Of a stretch of 64,000 bases of DNA, positions 50,429-61,116 are shown piece by piece (within the stretch, counting starts at the first letter, position 1; each line of letters starts with the position of its first letter). The DNA comes from Bagarius yarrelli. Taxonomy: Eukaryota > Chordata > Actinopteri > Siluriformes > Sisoridae. A program made the position numbers and the translations under genes. Where the stretch lies: NCBI GenBank assembly GCA_005784505.1, contig VCAZ01000293.1, positions 199,916-263,915 of the forward strand. Reading direction: 5' to 3'. The notes under the pieces are model-generated. The model saw only the letters and a program-made list of their open reading frames with translations. It was not told the origin of the DNA and made no database searches.

Positions 50429-51185
50429 TTGCTGTTTATTGTGTATGGCTTATTCCCACACAAAAATGCTTTTATGCACAGGATGTGCCCCTCTTGTGAG
50501 GCACTGCCCACGGGCACGTTGCGTGCTCGGCTGGAGGTTTTTGGCCAGCAAAAATCCCCAGCCACCTCTGCCACTCATCACTCAGTTCCTCCTACCTCTG
50601 GGCCTGAGGCCGTAGCGGTGGGTGCTGGGGAAGAGCAGGGAGGTGGCGCAGCACTGACGGGCCAGTCCCTGCGTGCACCCCATTCCTCCTCAGCTCCATG
50701 CCTGCTGGTCGGGACACTGGAGGGACGTAAGGGGTTCCCCAGTCGGTCTCTCGAACTAGTCTCTTGGCCAGGGCCGGGCGTCAGTCAGAGTGCGTCGCAG
50801 AGATGGCAGCCGTACTGGCCCAGGCAGCCAAAGCCATTGGGCTGTGGTGGTGTCCTTCACCCTGTCCCGAGAGGTTGAGGCTGGATAATTGGTTCTTGGG
50901 TGCCGGTCGTGACTCTAAGCCGCACCTGCCTCCGGTTCCTTTTTTTCCTGAGGTACACAAAAATTGTGGAAATTGCCGTTTTCGGCCAGATCCCAATACA
51001 CCGGCTCCTCGGCTCTAACCTCCCTCGAGGGGGGACCAGCGAGGGGGTATGAGGACGTCCCTCAGGTAGAGCAAGCTATTGCGGTGCACTTGTGCCTGCA
51101 GACAGCCGCCACCTGGAGGGGTCACCATAGACTCCCGTCCAGGGCGTGTAAGTTTTCTTACCCTGCAGATATACCAGGACACTAA
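50429..51185 (+). pseudogene. DIRS Gag-like ORF remnant
   Basis: ATCATGGCTTCTCGGCCGTG (50397) starts a likely Gag (MASRPCV...). A frameshift is needed to continue into the 149-codon frame at 50429. That frame has MCPSCEALPTGTLRARLEVF, a CxxC motif found in DIRS Gag, then a Ser/Pro/Gly-rich middle and LEGRKGFPSRSLELVSWPGP. Later frames contain PHLPPVPFFPEVHKNC and LEGGPARGYEDVPQVEQAIA, conserved near the Gag C-terminus. At least three frame changes are needed. Confidence 0.6.
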
Positions 51186-51220
51186 GAACCCTTGTAAGGC
51201 TTTAAAGCATTCCTGAGACG

Positions 51221-51420
51221 GTGACCCAGGGAGGAGATTGCAGACCAGTTCAGATGTTTCAGCTTGCCCGCCATCTCTTGGTGTGGAGCCAGCACAGGCT
51301 CAAATCTGTGCATGTCACTCATGTTCCAGGCGACATAAATCGTCTAGCAGATATGCTCTCACGACAGAGACCCCTTGGGGCAAGTAGAGGCTCCACCCAC
51401 AGACGGTCCAGCTGATTTGG
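51221..51420 (+). pseudogene. DIRS RNase H end fragment
   Basis: MFQLARHLLVWSQHRLKSVH, VTHVPGDINRLADMLSRQRP is the last part of RNase H. The catalytic half is missing: the Gag end joins directly here. Confidence 0.7.
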
Positions 51421-51639
51421 AGGTGGTTTGGCCAGGTGCAGGTGGATCTGTTCAGTGTTCCAGGATCACCACTGAATCGACTCATTGCCAGTTGCCTCTT
51501 TGGCATGGATGCACTGGCACACAGCTGGCCCAAGCAATTGCGCAAGTACGTATTTCCTTCAGTGAGCCTCATGGCACAGGTTCTGTGCAAGGTCAGGGAG
51601 GAGGACCAGGAGCAGCTGCTGCTCGTGGCGCCTTACTGG

Positions 51640-52650
51640 CCCCAGCAAAACCTGGTTCTCCGAACTAGTCCTGCTGGCAGTAGCGCCCCCTGGCCAATTC
51701 CCCCGAGGAGGAACCTTCTCTCCCAGGGCAGGGGCACAATATGGCACCCATGCCCGGATCTCTGGAGTCTCCATGTGTGGTCCCTGGATGTAACCAGGAG
51801 AACTTAAGAGATCTGTCACCCTCTGTGGTGAACACCATCATTCAGGCTAGAGCCCCCTCTACAAGGCGGCTGTACGACCTGAAGTGGGTGTATCTTTGTC
51901 GATTGGTGTGAATCCCATGGGGAAGACCCACGGAGATGTGGCATCGGATTGGTTATCTCCTTCCTGCAAGCAGGGCTGGATAGGCGCCTTTCTGCCTCTA
52001 TCATCAAGGTGTACGTCGCTGCCATCTCGACAGACCACGACACGATAGGAGGCACGATCTGGTGATCACGTTCCTCAGAGGCTGCAGGAGGTTGTGTCCT
52101 CCAGCACCGCACCATGTTCCCTCTTGGGATCTCTCTGTGGTCCTCCAGGGTCTACGGGGAGACCGCTTCGAGCCTTTTTAGTCGGCGGAACTTAGAGCCC
52201 TCTCTCTGAAGGCCTTGCTGACTGCACTCACCTCAATCAAGAGGGTGGGGGACCTGCACGCCTTCTCTGTCAACAGAATGTGCCTGAACGTAGCCGGGCT
52301 ATGTGCCAAAGGTACCCACCATTCCCTTTCAGGATCAGGTGGTGACCTTGCAAGCTATTCCCCCTCAGCAGGGAAATCCCGACCTGCCTTTGGTGGAAGG
52401 GGGACGCCGTCTCCAAACAAAGGATCTCCCACTTGAGAGTGAAAGCGATCCTTGAGGCCTACCAGACTAGGGGTCTACCCTGTCCCCTGGGGCTGAAGGC
52501 TCACTCCACCAGGGGGGTTGCCACCACATCAGTCCTGGCGAATGGGGCTTTACTAGCGGACATATGTAGAGCTGCACGTTGGGCTACTTCCAATACATTT
52601 GCTAGGTTTTACAGCCTACGTCTTGTGTGTTGCCCTGTACTCTGGGGACA
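51640..52650 (+). pseudogene. DIRS tyrosine recombinase, catalytic residues present
   Basis: The N-terminal part runs through DLRDLSPSVVNTIIQARAPS-type sequence at 51805-51870 and the KVYVAAISTDHDTIGGTIW-type stretch at 52007-52060. The catalytic domain holds LTALTSIKRVGDLHAFSV, with Arg of KRVGDL at 52242. It also holds KAHSTRGVATTSVLANGALL, with His at 52502 and Arg at 52511, and ADICRAARWATSNTFARFYS, with the presumed nucleophile Tyr at 52610. R, HxxR and Y are the tyrosine-recombinase signature. Frameshifts lie between the boxes, so the gene is broken, but no catalytic residue is lost. Confidence 0.75.
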
Positions 52651-53034
52651 GGTAGGGTGTAGTTCTTGCCACGGCCCCCCTCCCCTTTAGGGTAGGATTG
52701 CGTCACTTGGGTTCTGCATGGGTCCATTCCTGACCCAGGACTGCCTCTTATCCTTTCATCAAGCTGCCCCCCAGCCAGTCCAGTGGAGGGACTAACCAAG
52801 GGAGACCAGAGCTAGGTGGTTCCTCCTTAGGAACCCTAGGTAGGTTAAATTCTGCATGTAGTTGTTCCTCTGGCGGCCCCATGTGTGTTTTTCCACTGAG
52901 GTAAGTGTTTCCGGTACAGTGTTCCCCTCTCCCTGGAAGCTTTCTAGGTCTTGGGTCCCCGGGTCTGGTTGTCTTCCCTGGTGCGGAGCCCACCCCTGGG
53001 CCTTCCCTAAGTAGTACTGCCTTGTGACTCTTCA

Positions 53035-53640
53035 CATACTACCTTGGGGGATCCAGTGCTTATGATCTGGAAGTCCAAGACATGCTTCCCCAGCCTCACG
53101 AACTGCCTTCTGTCTGTTAGAAAGTCTGTAAACCACCCGCACAAATAATCAGGCATGTTCAGCTGGGACAGCAGGGCTGGGACGATAGTGTTAAATGCAG
53201 AGCTGAAGTCCACAAACATCTTGGCATATAATTCTGGGAAGTCCATTTGCTGGAGGATGTAGTGAAGGGCCATGTTTACAGCATTGTCTACAGATGTACT
53301 GGCTCTGTAGGCAAATTGAGATTGTAGGGAATTGAGGAAAGGGTCATGTTTTAAATGTAGATGGAGACACAGAATCTGGACCTGCAGCCTCAGAATTGCT
53401 GTTTTATTCTTTGACGAACACTAATTTGGCTCTCAACTTTCTTGCTAAATTGGTAATTAGACTCACTGTATTTTTGCCTGTCACCACTTCTGAATGCAGC
53501 CTCTTTCTTACACCCAGAAGCATGATGGAATGACGAAGTCCTCACAGACTGTCCCTCTGAACAGAGGGGAAGGCGCGGTAAGCACCGCTGATGGTGGAAT
53601 AGCAGTGGTCTAATACATTCCCTTTGCTGGTTGGGCACTT
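53035..53640 (-). pseudogene. Rex1-type LINE fragment
   Basis: The minus-strand frame (53007-53273) has MALHYILQQMDFPELYAKMF, VDFSSAFNTIVPALLSQLNM, PDYLCGWFTDFLTDRRQFVR and LGKHVLDFQIISTGSPKVV. This is RT motif A and B of the Rex1/Babar group, with VDFSSAFNTI intact and TGSPQGCVLSP broken. Upstream (53390-53638) the frames give AFRSGDRQKYSESNYQFSKK and, shifted, VLDHCYSTISGAYRAFPLC, the linker and end of the endonuclease. Confidence 0.75.
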
Positions 53641-54189
53641 AATTCAATTCAGTTCAGTTTTATTTGTATAGCGCTTTTTACAATTGTCATTGTCACAAAG
53701 CAGATGTACACAATCAAAGACATTATAAGATTCAAATGAATAAGAAATCAGTTTGTCCCTGATAAGCAAGCCGGGGACGATGGTGGCAAGGAAAAACTCC
53801 CTAAAACAGAATAGGAAGAAACCTTGAGAGGAACCAGTTTCAACAGAGAACCTATTCTAATTTGGGTGAAAAACGGGTATCAGTAATTATGTAGTTACAT
53901 TGTGTGTGTAAGTCTTCAAAGAACAGCTGGAACTTTGGAACTGTGCTAACATCCTCTGTCACTCTGGTGATGTGATCATCAACCGGAGGCTTGTCACACG
54001 GAAGGGTCTGACAGGTTTGGAGTGGAGATGGGGTCTGAATTACTGGCAGCTCAGTTGTGGCATATGTAGCTCAACAGTGAGTGAGAGAGAGAGAGAGAGA
54101 AAGAGAGAGTGGGGGGCATTAAGGAAAACAGCCAAGTAGCATTGTAATCACAGTGTATAAAGTGATTGTGTACTTAATGTAGAGTGCAA

Positions 54190-55430
54190 GCATAAAAGAA
54201 GAAACAGAGGTAAACACAGACATGAGGGCTTCCTGATATGTTAAGCAACCAGCCACTCTCATCATCAACAACGTGATCAATAAGAGTGGGGAATATAGCA
54301 TCTAAACATACCAAATCACCATAATACTCAACATCCAGTCCCTCAAATCTACTCCTTTATCTAAGGCGAATCTATACAAAATGCTTGACAAAATAAATAC
54401 GTTTTATCCTAGACTTAAACACTGAAACTGTGTCTGATTCTCAAACATTCATAGGGAGGCTGTTCCACAACTTTGGGGCTCTGAAAGAAAATGCTCTGCC
54501 CCCTGCTGTAGTTTTCAAAATGCATTGTATTGACATGCAGCCTTCATCCTTTGATCGAAGTAGGCGTGGCAGAACGTAAGACAATAGCAGTTCACTCAGT
54601 TACTGCGGCGCAAGACCATTTAGTGCTTTATAGGTCAGAAGTAGTATTTTTAAATCGATGCTATATTTCACTGGGAGCCAATGCAGTGTGGATAAGACAG
54701 ACGTGAGGGGTTCATACCTTTTAGGTACATTCAGACAGTAAAGCTTTACAATAATCCAGCCTGGATGTGATAAATGCATGAGCTTATTTTTCTGCATCGT
54801 TTTGTGACACTTTATTTCTTATCTTAGTGATATTTCTGAGATGATAAAATGCTATCCTGGTAATATTATCGACATGGTATGAGATATTGGAGTCTATAAT
54901 CACACCCAGATCTTTTACTTTTGCACTTGGTGAAACAGAAAGACTGTCCAGGGTTAAGGTGTGATCAGGAAACTTACTTTTAGCTACATGCGGTCCTAGA
55001 GCCAGAACCTCAGTCTTATCAGGGTTAAGCATGAGGAAATTGCTTAACATCCAATCTCTTGTTTCCTTCACACATTGCTAAACTTTTCTAAACTGGCCTT
55101 TCGCATCAGGCCTAGATGAGACGTATAACTGTGTGTCATCAGTGTAACGGTGAAAACTGATATCATGCTAATGAATTATGTTGCCCAGAGGAAGCATGTA
55201 AAGAGAGAAAAAACGTAGGCCTAAAACGAGCCCTGTGGAACACCATATTTCACATGAGAGCATGCAGAATAATCACCATTTAAATTTACGAACTGATAGC
55301 GATCGGTTAAATAGGACCTGAGCCACGCGAGGGCCAATCCTTTAATTCCTACTAAATTTTCTAATCTGTAAAGAAGAATATTATGATCAATGGTGTCGAA
55401 AGCCACACTAAGGTCCAGTAATATAAGCAA
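54190..55430 (-). pseudogene. L2-type LINE RT and C-terminus (copy 2)
   Basis: Frame 55221-55430 has MLILLDLSVAFDTIDHNILL, GLALAWLRSYLTDRYQFVNL and CSHVKYGVPQGS. Shifted sequence gives HRYTDDTQLY, with the YTDD codons at 55135-55146. Frame 54784-55071 has SNFLMLNPDKTEVLALGPHV, DSLSVSPSAKVKDLGVIIDS and AFYHLRNITKIRNKVSQNDA. Frame 54600-54797 has TSVLSTLHWLPVKYSIDLKI, LLLTYKALNGLAPQ. This covers the whole RT with all catalytic residues, split by frameshifts. Confidence 0.75.
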
Positions 55431-55449
55431 CGAGACGCAACCCTAATCA

Positions 55450-55930
55450 GTTCTGTTGGATCATCAAACTAGGTTAGATAGGAAATCTGCAAATTTAATA
55501 AGAAATTCAGAGTTCAGTCCTGGGGGTCTGTAAATAAGAACTAATGAAATCGACTGACTCTGCTTATTATTTGTGGCTAGATGTAGAGTTACTGTAGAGA
55601 GCTTCAAATGAATAAAAATTTTGTCCATGTTTTTGTATGATAGTCAAATTATTATTATAAATAACTGCGACGCCTGCTTCTCTACCAGTTTCACGAGGCT
55701 GATGTATGTAGCTGTATGCTGGAGGATTAGCTTCATCTAATGCTACATACTCATTCGGTTTAGTCCAGGTTTGTTAAACACAGAATGTCAAAATCCTGAC
55801 CCGTGATCATTTCATCAACCATAAGTGCTTTAGAATTAAGAGATCTAATGTTTAACAATCCTAGCTTCAGATCAGAGGTGCAGGCTGTGTGTACAGTAGG
55901 TTCTGAATTAAGGGTATCTATATTAATTAA
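55450..55930 (-). pseudogene. L2-type LINE endonuclease remnant (copy 2)
   Basis: The minus strand of 55500-55830 parallels 58060-58500: LxETxxYxxPRxTGRxGxVAVIYN-type sequence (GTAGCTGTATGCTGGAGGAT on +). The catalytic GDFN block near 55450 is absent. Only relic frames remain. Confidence 0.55.
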
Positions 55931-55935
55931 ATTAC

Positions 55936-58513
55936 TGAAGCAGACTTTGGGGGGTTTTCTGTATTGATATGTTTAGCCCGGGGAACAGACACAATCTCAA
56001 TGTTATATACCCTGAGTGAAGACTGCTAGCAGACAGTTGGATTAACCAGTTGGTCTGCTGCTTGGCCTGGGGTCTGGGTAGTCAACGATTAACTAGACCT
56101 ATTCTAAGACTATGTGCTATGTGAGATAGGGATAGACACTGTCCCGTTGTAACAGGCCAGCTTTGCCCTCAAAAGTTCTCCAGTTATCAATGAAGCTCAC
56201 ATTGTTTTCGGAGCACCACCTGGACATAACCTGCTGTAAACTTTGTCGCATTGGAATAGGGCCAGAGCATATTACGATACCAGATCATCAAAATACTTAA
56301 CATCCATGAGTCCCGCAGATCTACTCCTTTGTCTAAGGCGAATCTATACAAAAATCCTTGACTAAATAAATACAGTTTTATCCTAGACTTAAACACTGAG
56401 ACTGTGTCTGATTCTCAAACATTCATAGGGAGGCTATTCATAGGGAGGCTCTGTAAGAAAAAGCTCTGCCCCTGCTGTTGTTACATAATGCGCGGTACTG
56501 GCAGGCAGCCTGCATCCTTTGATCGAAGTAGGCGTGGCGGAACATAAGACACTAGTAGTTCACTCAGGTACTGTGGCGCAAGACCATTTAGTGCTTTATA
56601 AGTTAAGAGTAGTATTTCAAAATCGATGTGGATGAATGATTTTTCTGCATCATTTAGTGACAATATATTTTTTATCTTTGCGATATTTCTGAAAGAATTC
56701 TATCCTGGTAATATTGGGCTTTAAATGAGAGATTAACACATGGGCTTCAAATGAGAGATTAAAGTCTATAATCACATCCAGATCTTTTACTGTTGCACCT
56801 GATGAAACAGAGGGACTGTCTAGGGTTAAAGTGTGATCAGGAAGCTTACTTTTAGCTACATGTGGGCCTAGAACCAGAACCTCTGTCTCATCAGGGATAA
56901 GCAAAAGGAAGCTGCTTACGGAAGTGTTCCTTTAATTCCTACTACCTTTTCTAATGTGTAAAGAAGAGTACTATGATCAATATTAAAAGCAGAACTGAGG
57001 TCAAGTAATATAAGCAATGAGACACAACCCTGATCGGATGTCAGTAGGAGGTCATTTACTACTTTGACAAGTGCTGTTTCTGTGCTGTGATGAGACCTAA
57101 ATCCTGATTTATAAAGTTCGTGTATGTTATTCCTGTGTAAATAATAACCTAATTGCTGTGCTACTACTTTCTCTAGGATTTTGGAAATTTAAAGGGAAGG
57201 TTTGATATCGGCCTGTAGTTCGACAGCTCACCAAGGTCAAGGTCAGGTTTCTTAATTAGAGGTTTAATAACTGCTAATTTAAAAGATTTCGGAACATACC
57301 CACTGATAAGTCAAGAGATAACTATTTTTAACAGGGGATCTGATACTGCTAGTACCTGGTATCTGCTTGAGAAAGTGTGTTGGTGTAAGATTTAATAAAC
57401 AGGTTGATGATTTTGTAGAAAAGATGAGTGAATTTAGATTTTTCTGCTACACTAAGATCTTTTTTATATGTCAGGATGTTCTCTTTTCATGCTGCCTAAA
57501 ATACTAACAATTTAGTTTGGTGCCATTTGTGATCTAGTTTATGAGCACTCTGTTTTAAAGAGTGTGTGTGATCATTATACCAGGGATCAAGTTTCTTATC
57601 TTTAATTATTTTTCTGGACTGGAGCTATGTTATCTAAGGTATAACGGAATGCAGCATCTAAATATTTAGTCTAAATAATTAATTGCCTGCTCAAGTTCTG
57701 TTGGGTCAGACGGTGATCCAATCACAGAGGATAATTCTGTGAGATAGGTGATGGAGCTCTGGGTGGCAGTAGATGTGAGTGTATGTTTAATGCGGTAGCG
57801 CGGCGCTGTGTGTACATTATTAGTATGATACATTTCAAATGAAATAAGATTATGATCAGAAATAATCTTGCACAGAGGAATTGTTACTATATATATATAT
57901 ATATATGTTACTATATTACTTATATTATACTACTATGTTACTTATACTAAAAGATAATATTAAATTCAATGTATGATCTTTATAAGTGGGTCCTATTACA
58001 CACTGATTAACTCCCACTGAATCGAGTACAGACATAAATGCTGTTCTCAGGGTCATCTGTATTTTCAAAATGAATATTAAAGTCTCCAGCAATTAACGCT
58101 CTATCAACAGAGACAACCAGGTTTATTAGGAAATCTGCAAATTCGCTAAGAAATTTAGAGTATGCTTCTAGCAGTCTGTAAATAATAATTAACGAAGTCG
58201 ACTGACTCTGATTATTATCTGTGGCTACAACTCTAAGGTTACTGTAGAATGAATTAAAATGTTGTCCATGCCTTTGCACGATAGTCAAATCATTATTATA
58301 AATGACAACGACGCCTCCTCCTCTACCAGTTGGACGAGGTTGATGTATGTAGCTGTATGCCGGATGACTAGCTTCATTCAATGCTACATATTCGTTCAGT
58401 TTAGTCCAGGTTTCTGTTAAACACAGAATGTCAAACACCTGATCTGTGATCATTTCATCATTCATCATTAATAAACTGTTTAAATTTATGCAGTTCAGGG
58501 AAGAGATTACCAT
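55936..58513 (-). mobile_element. L2-type LINE copy 3
   Basis: It lies in tandem with copy 2, same orientation. The 3' ORF end is at 56187-56663 (LLLTYKALNGLAPQYLSELL, YVPPRLLRSKDAGCLPVPRI), RT thumb at 56650-56904 (DETEVLVLGPHVAKSKLPDH), RT fingers at 56930-57330, linker at 57340-57850 and endonuclease at 58007-58513. RT motifs B and C are deleted near 56920. 55936-56186 is 5' ORF1/UTR sequence of copy 2 or 3' UTR of copy 3. Confidence 0.75.
58007..58513 (-). pseudogene. L2-type LINE AP-endonuclease, 168-codon open frame
   Basis: MVISSLNCINLNSLLMMNDE, DQVFDILCLTETWTKLNEYV (catalytic Glu in LTETW), SYIHQPRPTGRGGGVVVIYN and DRALIAGDFNIHFENTDDPE (GDFNIH) cover the first two thirds of the domain with key residues intact. 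The C-terminal SDH motif is beyond the frame end. It is the longest uninterrupted coding frame among the LINE pieces here. Confidence 0.8.
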
Positions 58514-58529
58514 TGTTAAAGTCCCCTAT

Positions 58530-58640
58530 AACGATAACTGGCATCTGGGTTTGTCTGTTCCACAAACAGAATCTCGTCAGCCAGCAAGCACTGCGCCTCA
58601 CGTACATTCGCTTGCGGCGGGATGTAGACACCAACGAGAA
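58530..58640 (-). pseudogene. Second LINE endonuclease scrap
   Basis: The minus strand reads FILVGVYIPPQANVREAQCL, LADEILFVEQTNPDA. This is the VYIPPxAN block of Rex1/CR1-type endonucleases (followed by a missing GDFN). It differs from the L2 family and abuts the L2 copy 3 5' end. Confidence 0.5.
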
Positions 58641-58682
58641 TAAATGTAAATGTAAATGTAAATGTAAATGTAAATGTTAATG
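58640..58682 (+). repeat. (AAATGT)n microsatellite, probable SINE tail
   Basis: Seven units of AAATGT/TAAATG are seen, the same hexamer that ends the SINE copies. No SINE body is attached. Confidence 0.75.
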
Positions 58683-58854
58683 TACCCTGAGATTGCAGAT
58701 CGCTGCATACGATGACACAATGGGACTTTTAATCCGTGTGGCCGAATGACGTCAAAGGTGTATGGAAAGTGATATGGCTTAGATCCCAGTCAATACTTCA
58801 TGCCAACCAGAAAGAACGAGTTCTTCAGAACCTTATACTAAAATTTTTATACTA

Positions 58855-59085
58855 AAAAGGCCATGGAAGACTACATATCAGACACAATACAACAGGGTTA
58901 TATTCGACCTTCCATGACCCCAGCCATGTCCATTGCAAAGAAAGACAGCAGTCTCAGGCCCTGGATAGATTACCGAGCACTCAATAAAATCATCTCATTC
59001 TGTCAGTATTAGAACTGCTCAGAGGATCCAAAGTCTTCACGAAACTCAATCTCCGAAGTGCTCTAATCGTATCCGTAAAGATGAA
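58855..59085 (+). pseudogene. Ty3/gypsy reverse transcriptase fragment
   Basis: Plus-strand frames give KAMEDYISDTIQQGYIRPSM, SIAKKDSSLRPWIDYRALNK, and, shifted, LLRGSKVFTKLNLRSAL. These are the RT finger motifs YI---L--GYIRPS-SP, KKDG-LRPCIDYR-LN and L-GA-VFTKLDLRSAY. The motif A Asp (TKLDLRSAYN) is Asn here. It is truncated on both sides and is the only gypsy piece in + orientation. Confidence 0.75.
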
Positions 59086-59839
59086 TAAAAAAATTTTGGA
59101 TGGGGGACAGGGTCGAGCTCCGGGTCGAGCTCCGATCTCAGCTCCACGTAGTCAAAAAAAGAGAAATATTTTCTCTACTGGGTCAAACCTTCAGCTTGGT
59201 GCCCCCGGTCAGTCCGGGTTCCCCCTTGCTTATAACTGCCATTGAATCCGGACTGAGTATGCACAGGGTTCAGCCTGTTCAACGTCCATCAGTAGCACGG
59301 AATGTTCCACAACCAGCCACAGCGATCCCACCCGGGGTACTCTGGAGGTGTCTCGGCAGGAGCCATTGGTGAGGTACCTGGAGGCTTGGGTGAGCCTTTC
59401 CGGTGCCTCCCAGTGACTCCTCAGGGCCATTCGGCTTGGCTACGCTATTCGGTTTGCCAGGCCCCAGCCCAGGTTAATGCAACTGGAAGAAGAGCAAGCT
59501 CTTCCTTGTGCAGAGCATCTCTTTTCTTGGTATCCATTTGATTTCGGTCGTGATCAGGGCTTGGCTCTCCTCGGAGCAGGCTCAGGCGGTGCTAAAATGT
59601 GTGAGCTCCCTCAAACGCAGCTCTGCGGTCCCCCTTCATTTCAAAGGCTCCTGTGGCATTTGCCATCTTCAACCACAGTGGTTCCGATGGGCCTGATGCA
59701 CATGAGACCGCATAAGCACTGGCTTCATGACTGGGTCCCGAGATGGACATGTCATCATGGCACACACCAGGTGCAGGTAACCACAATGTGATGCTCTTAG
59801 TCAGTGGGCGGACATCTCGTTTCTACAGGCAGGTCTGAC

Positions 59840-60180
59840 CTTAGAGCAAGTGTCCAAGCATGTTGTCATCATGACAGATGCGTCTACCACTAACTGGGGC
59901 TAACCCTAACCCTAACCCATATGCAACAGGCAGGCAGCCGCTGGGGTGTGGACGGGCCTCCGGCTGCAATGGCATATCAATTGCCTCCAGCTGTTGGCAG
60001 TGTGGTTAGGCCTGAGAAAGTTTCTTCATACGATTCAGGGCAAACGCATGTTAATCTGGTCAGGCAACACTGCGATGAAGGTCTACATCAACCATTAAGG
60101 TGAAGTATGCTCCCGTCACATGTCTCAGCTTGCCTGGCATTTCTTGATGTGGAGCCAGCACAGGCTCAAATCTGTGCATT
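59840..60180 (+). pseudogene. DIRS RNase H with inserted telomere-like repeat
   Basis: Starting near 59840: SKHVVIMTDASTTNWG (catalytic TDAS). The (CTAACC)n insert follows at 59900-59919, and the protein resumes with CNRQAAAGVWTGLRLQWHIN and shifted FLHTIQGKRMLIWSGNTAMK. The second motif appears as WSGNTAM instead of RTDNTAT, losing an Asp. Dead gene. Confidence 0.65.
59900..59919 (+). repeat. Interstitial telomere-like repeat
   Basis: CTAACCCTAACCCTAACCC is three units of the vertebrate telomere hexamer, placed exactly inside an otherwise continuous DIRS RNase H sequence. Confidence 0.85.
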
Positions 60181-60329
60181 CTGTGCAAGGTCAGGGAGGA
60201 CCAGGAGCAGCTGTTGTTCATGGCGCCTTACTGGCCCAGCAAGACCTGGTTCTCCGAACTAGTTCAGCTGGCAGTAGCACCCCCCAAAATATGGCACTCA
60301 AACTTGGATCTTTGGAGTCTCTATGTGTG

Positions 60330-60880
60330 GTCCCTGGATGCGACCAGGAGGACTTAAGAGATCTGTCACCCTCTGTGGTGAACACCATCATTCAGGCCAG
60401 AGCCCCCTCCACTAGGCGGCTGTATGACCTGAAGTGGCGTATCTTCATCGACTGGTGTGCTTCCTGTGGGGAAGACCCACATAGATGTGGCATCAGATCA
60501 GTTCTCTCCCTTCTGCAAGCAGGGCTGGTGGGGGGCCTTTCTGCCTCTACGATCAAGGTGTACTCTCTGCACACTCTGTCAGTTTAAAACTAGATTAAAA
60601 ACACATCTCTTTAACCTGGCCTATACATAATACACACGTTTTTGTTATTCAAATCCGTTAAAGGAGGTAGGCGGGAAGGGGACGCCGTCTCCAAACAAAG
60701 AATCTCCCACTGGATATTGGATCCTTGAGGCTTACCAGGCCAGGGGTTTACCCTGCCCCCTGTGGGTGAAGGCTCATTCCACCAGGGGAGTTGACGCCAA
60801 AGCAGCCCTGGTGAATGGGACTCTACTAGCAGACATATGTAGAGCTGCAGGTTGTGCTTGCTTGTGCTCGTCCCCTACAT
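60330..60880 (+). pseudogene. DIRS tyrosine recombinase, core replaced by LINE tail
   Basis: The N-part is an open stretch (in 60120-60587): DLRDLSPSVVNTIIQARAPS, TRRLYDLKWRIFIDWCASCG, CGIRSVLSLLQAGLVGGLSA, STIKVYSLHTL. The C-part (60766 on) has KAHSTRGVDAKAALVNGTLL, ADICRAAG, with HxxR at 60772-60783. The region with the first catalytic Arg is missing and 60592-60665 is L2 sequence instead. The Tyr box is frame-shifted beyond ADICRAAG. Confidence 0.7.
60592..60665 (+). repeat. L2-type LINE 3' end scrap
   Basis: AAACTAGATTAAAAACACAT, CTCTTTAACCTGGCCTATAC, ATAATACACACG encodes the FKTRLKTHLFNLAYT-type C-terminus of the L2 family. It joins recombinase sequence on both sides. Confidence 0.65.
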
Positions 60881-61116
60881 TGCCAATTGGGTCCTGCACG
60901 GGTCCATTCCTCATTCTTCCATCAAGCTGCCCCCCATCCAGTCCAGTTCCTCTCCCTGGAAGCATTCTAGGTCTTGTGTCGCCGGGTCTGGTTGTCTCCC
61001 CCTGGTGTGGAGCCCAGCCTTTTGTCAGTCCTTGGGCAAATCGTCACATACTACCCTCCAGCTGGCAGGTTGTGATCTCCGTAGGGCCCCTGCCGTCTTG
61101 GTGAGGGACCTGGTAA

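Larger units (their letters stand above)
50083..53040 (+). mobile_element. DIRS retrotransposon, largest copy, with tyrosine recombinase
   Basis: The left tip TTCCCTTTCTGTCGCTCACT at 50083 is followed by the full left ITR (GTGTCGAGTGGCGACACTAG, CCAATGAAATTGGACTAGCA, TATAAATA at 50223). Then come Gag (50270-51190), RNase H (51230-51420), a linker and the tyrosine recombinase (51640-52650), and 3' sequence to about 53040. The RT domain is deleted at about 51190-51230. The ICR and right ITR are missing because a Rex1 LINE piece abuts at about 53040. Confidence 0.8.
53640..55935 (-). mobile_element. L2-type LINE copy 2 with 3' tail
   Basis: The 3' end is at 53640 with TTCAATTCAGTTCAG tandem-like repeats. 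The UTR (53640-54190, including a (GA)n tract at 54084-54110) is followed on minus by the C-terminal ORF, RT (55120-55440) and, after a deletion, endonuclease (55450-55830) and ORF1-like sequence (55860-55935). The order is correct but the linker between endonuclease and RT is missing. Confidence 0.75.
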
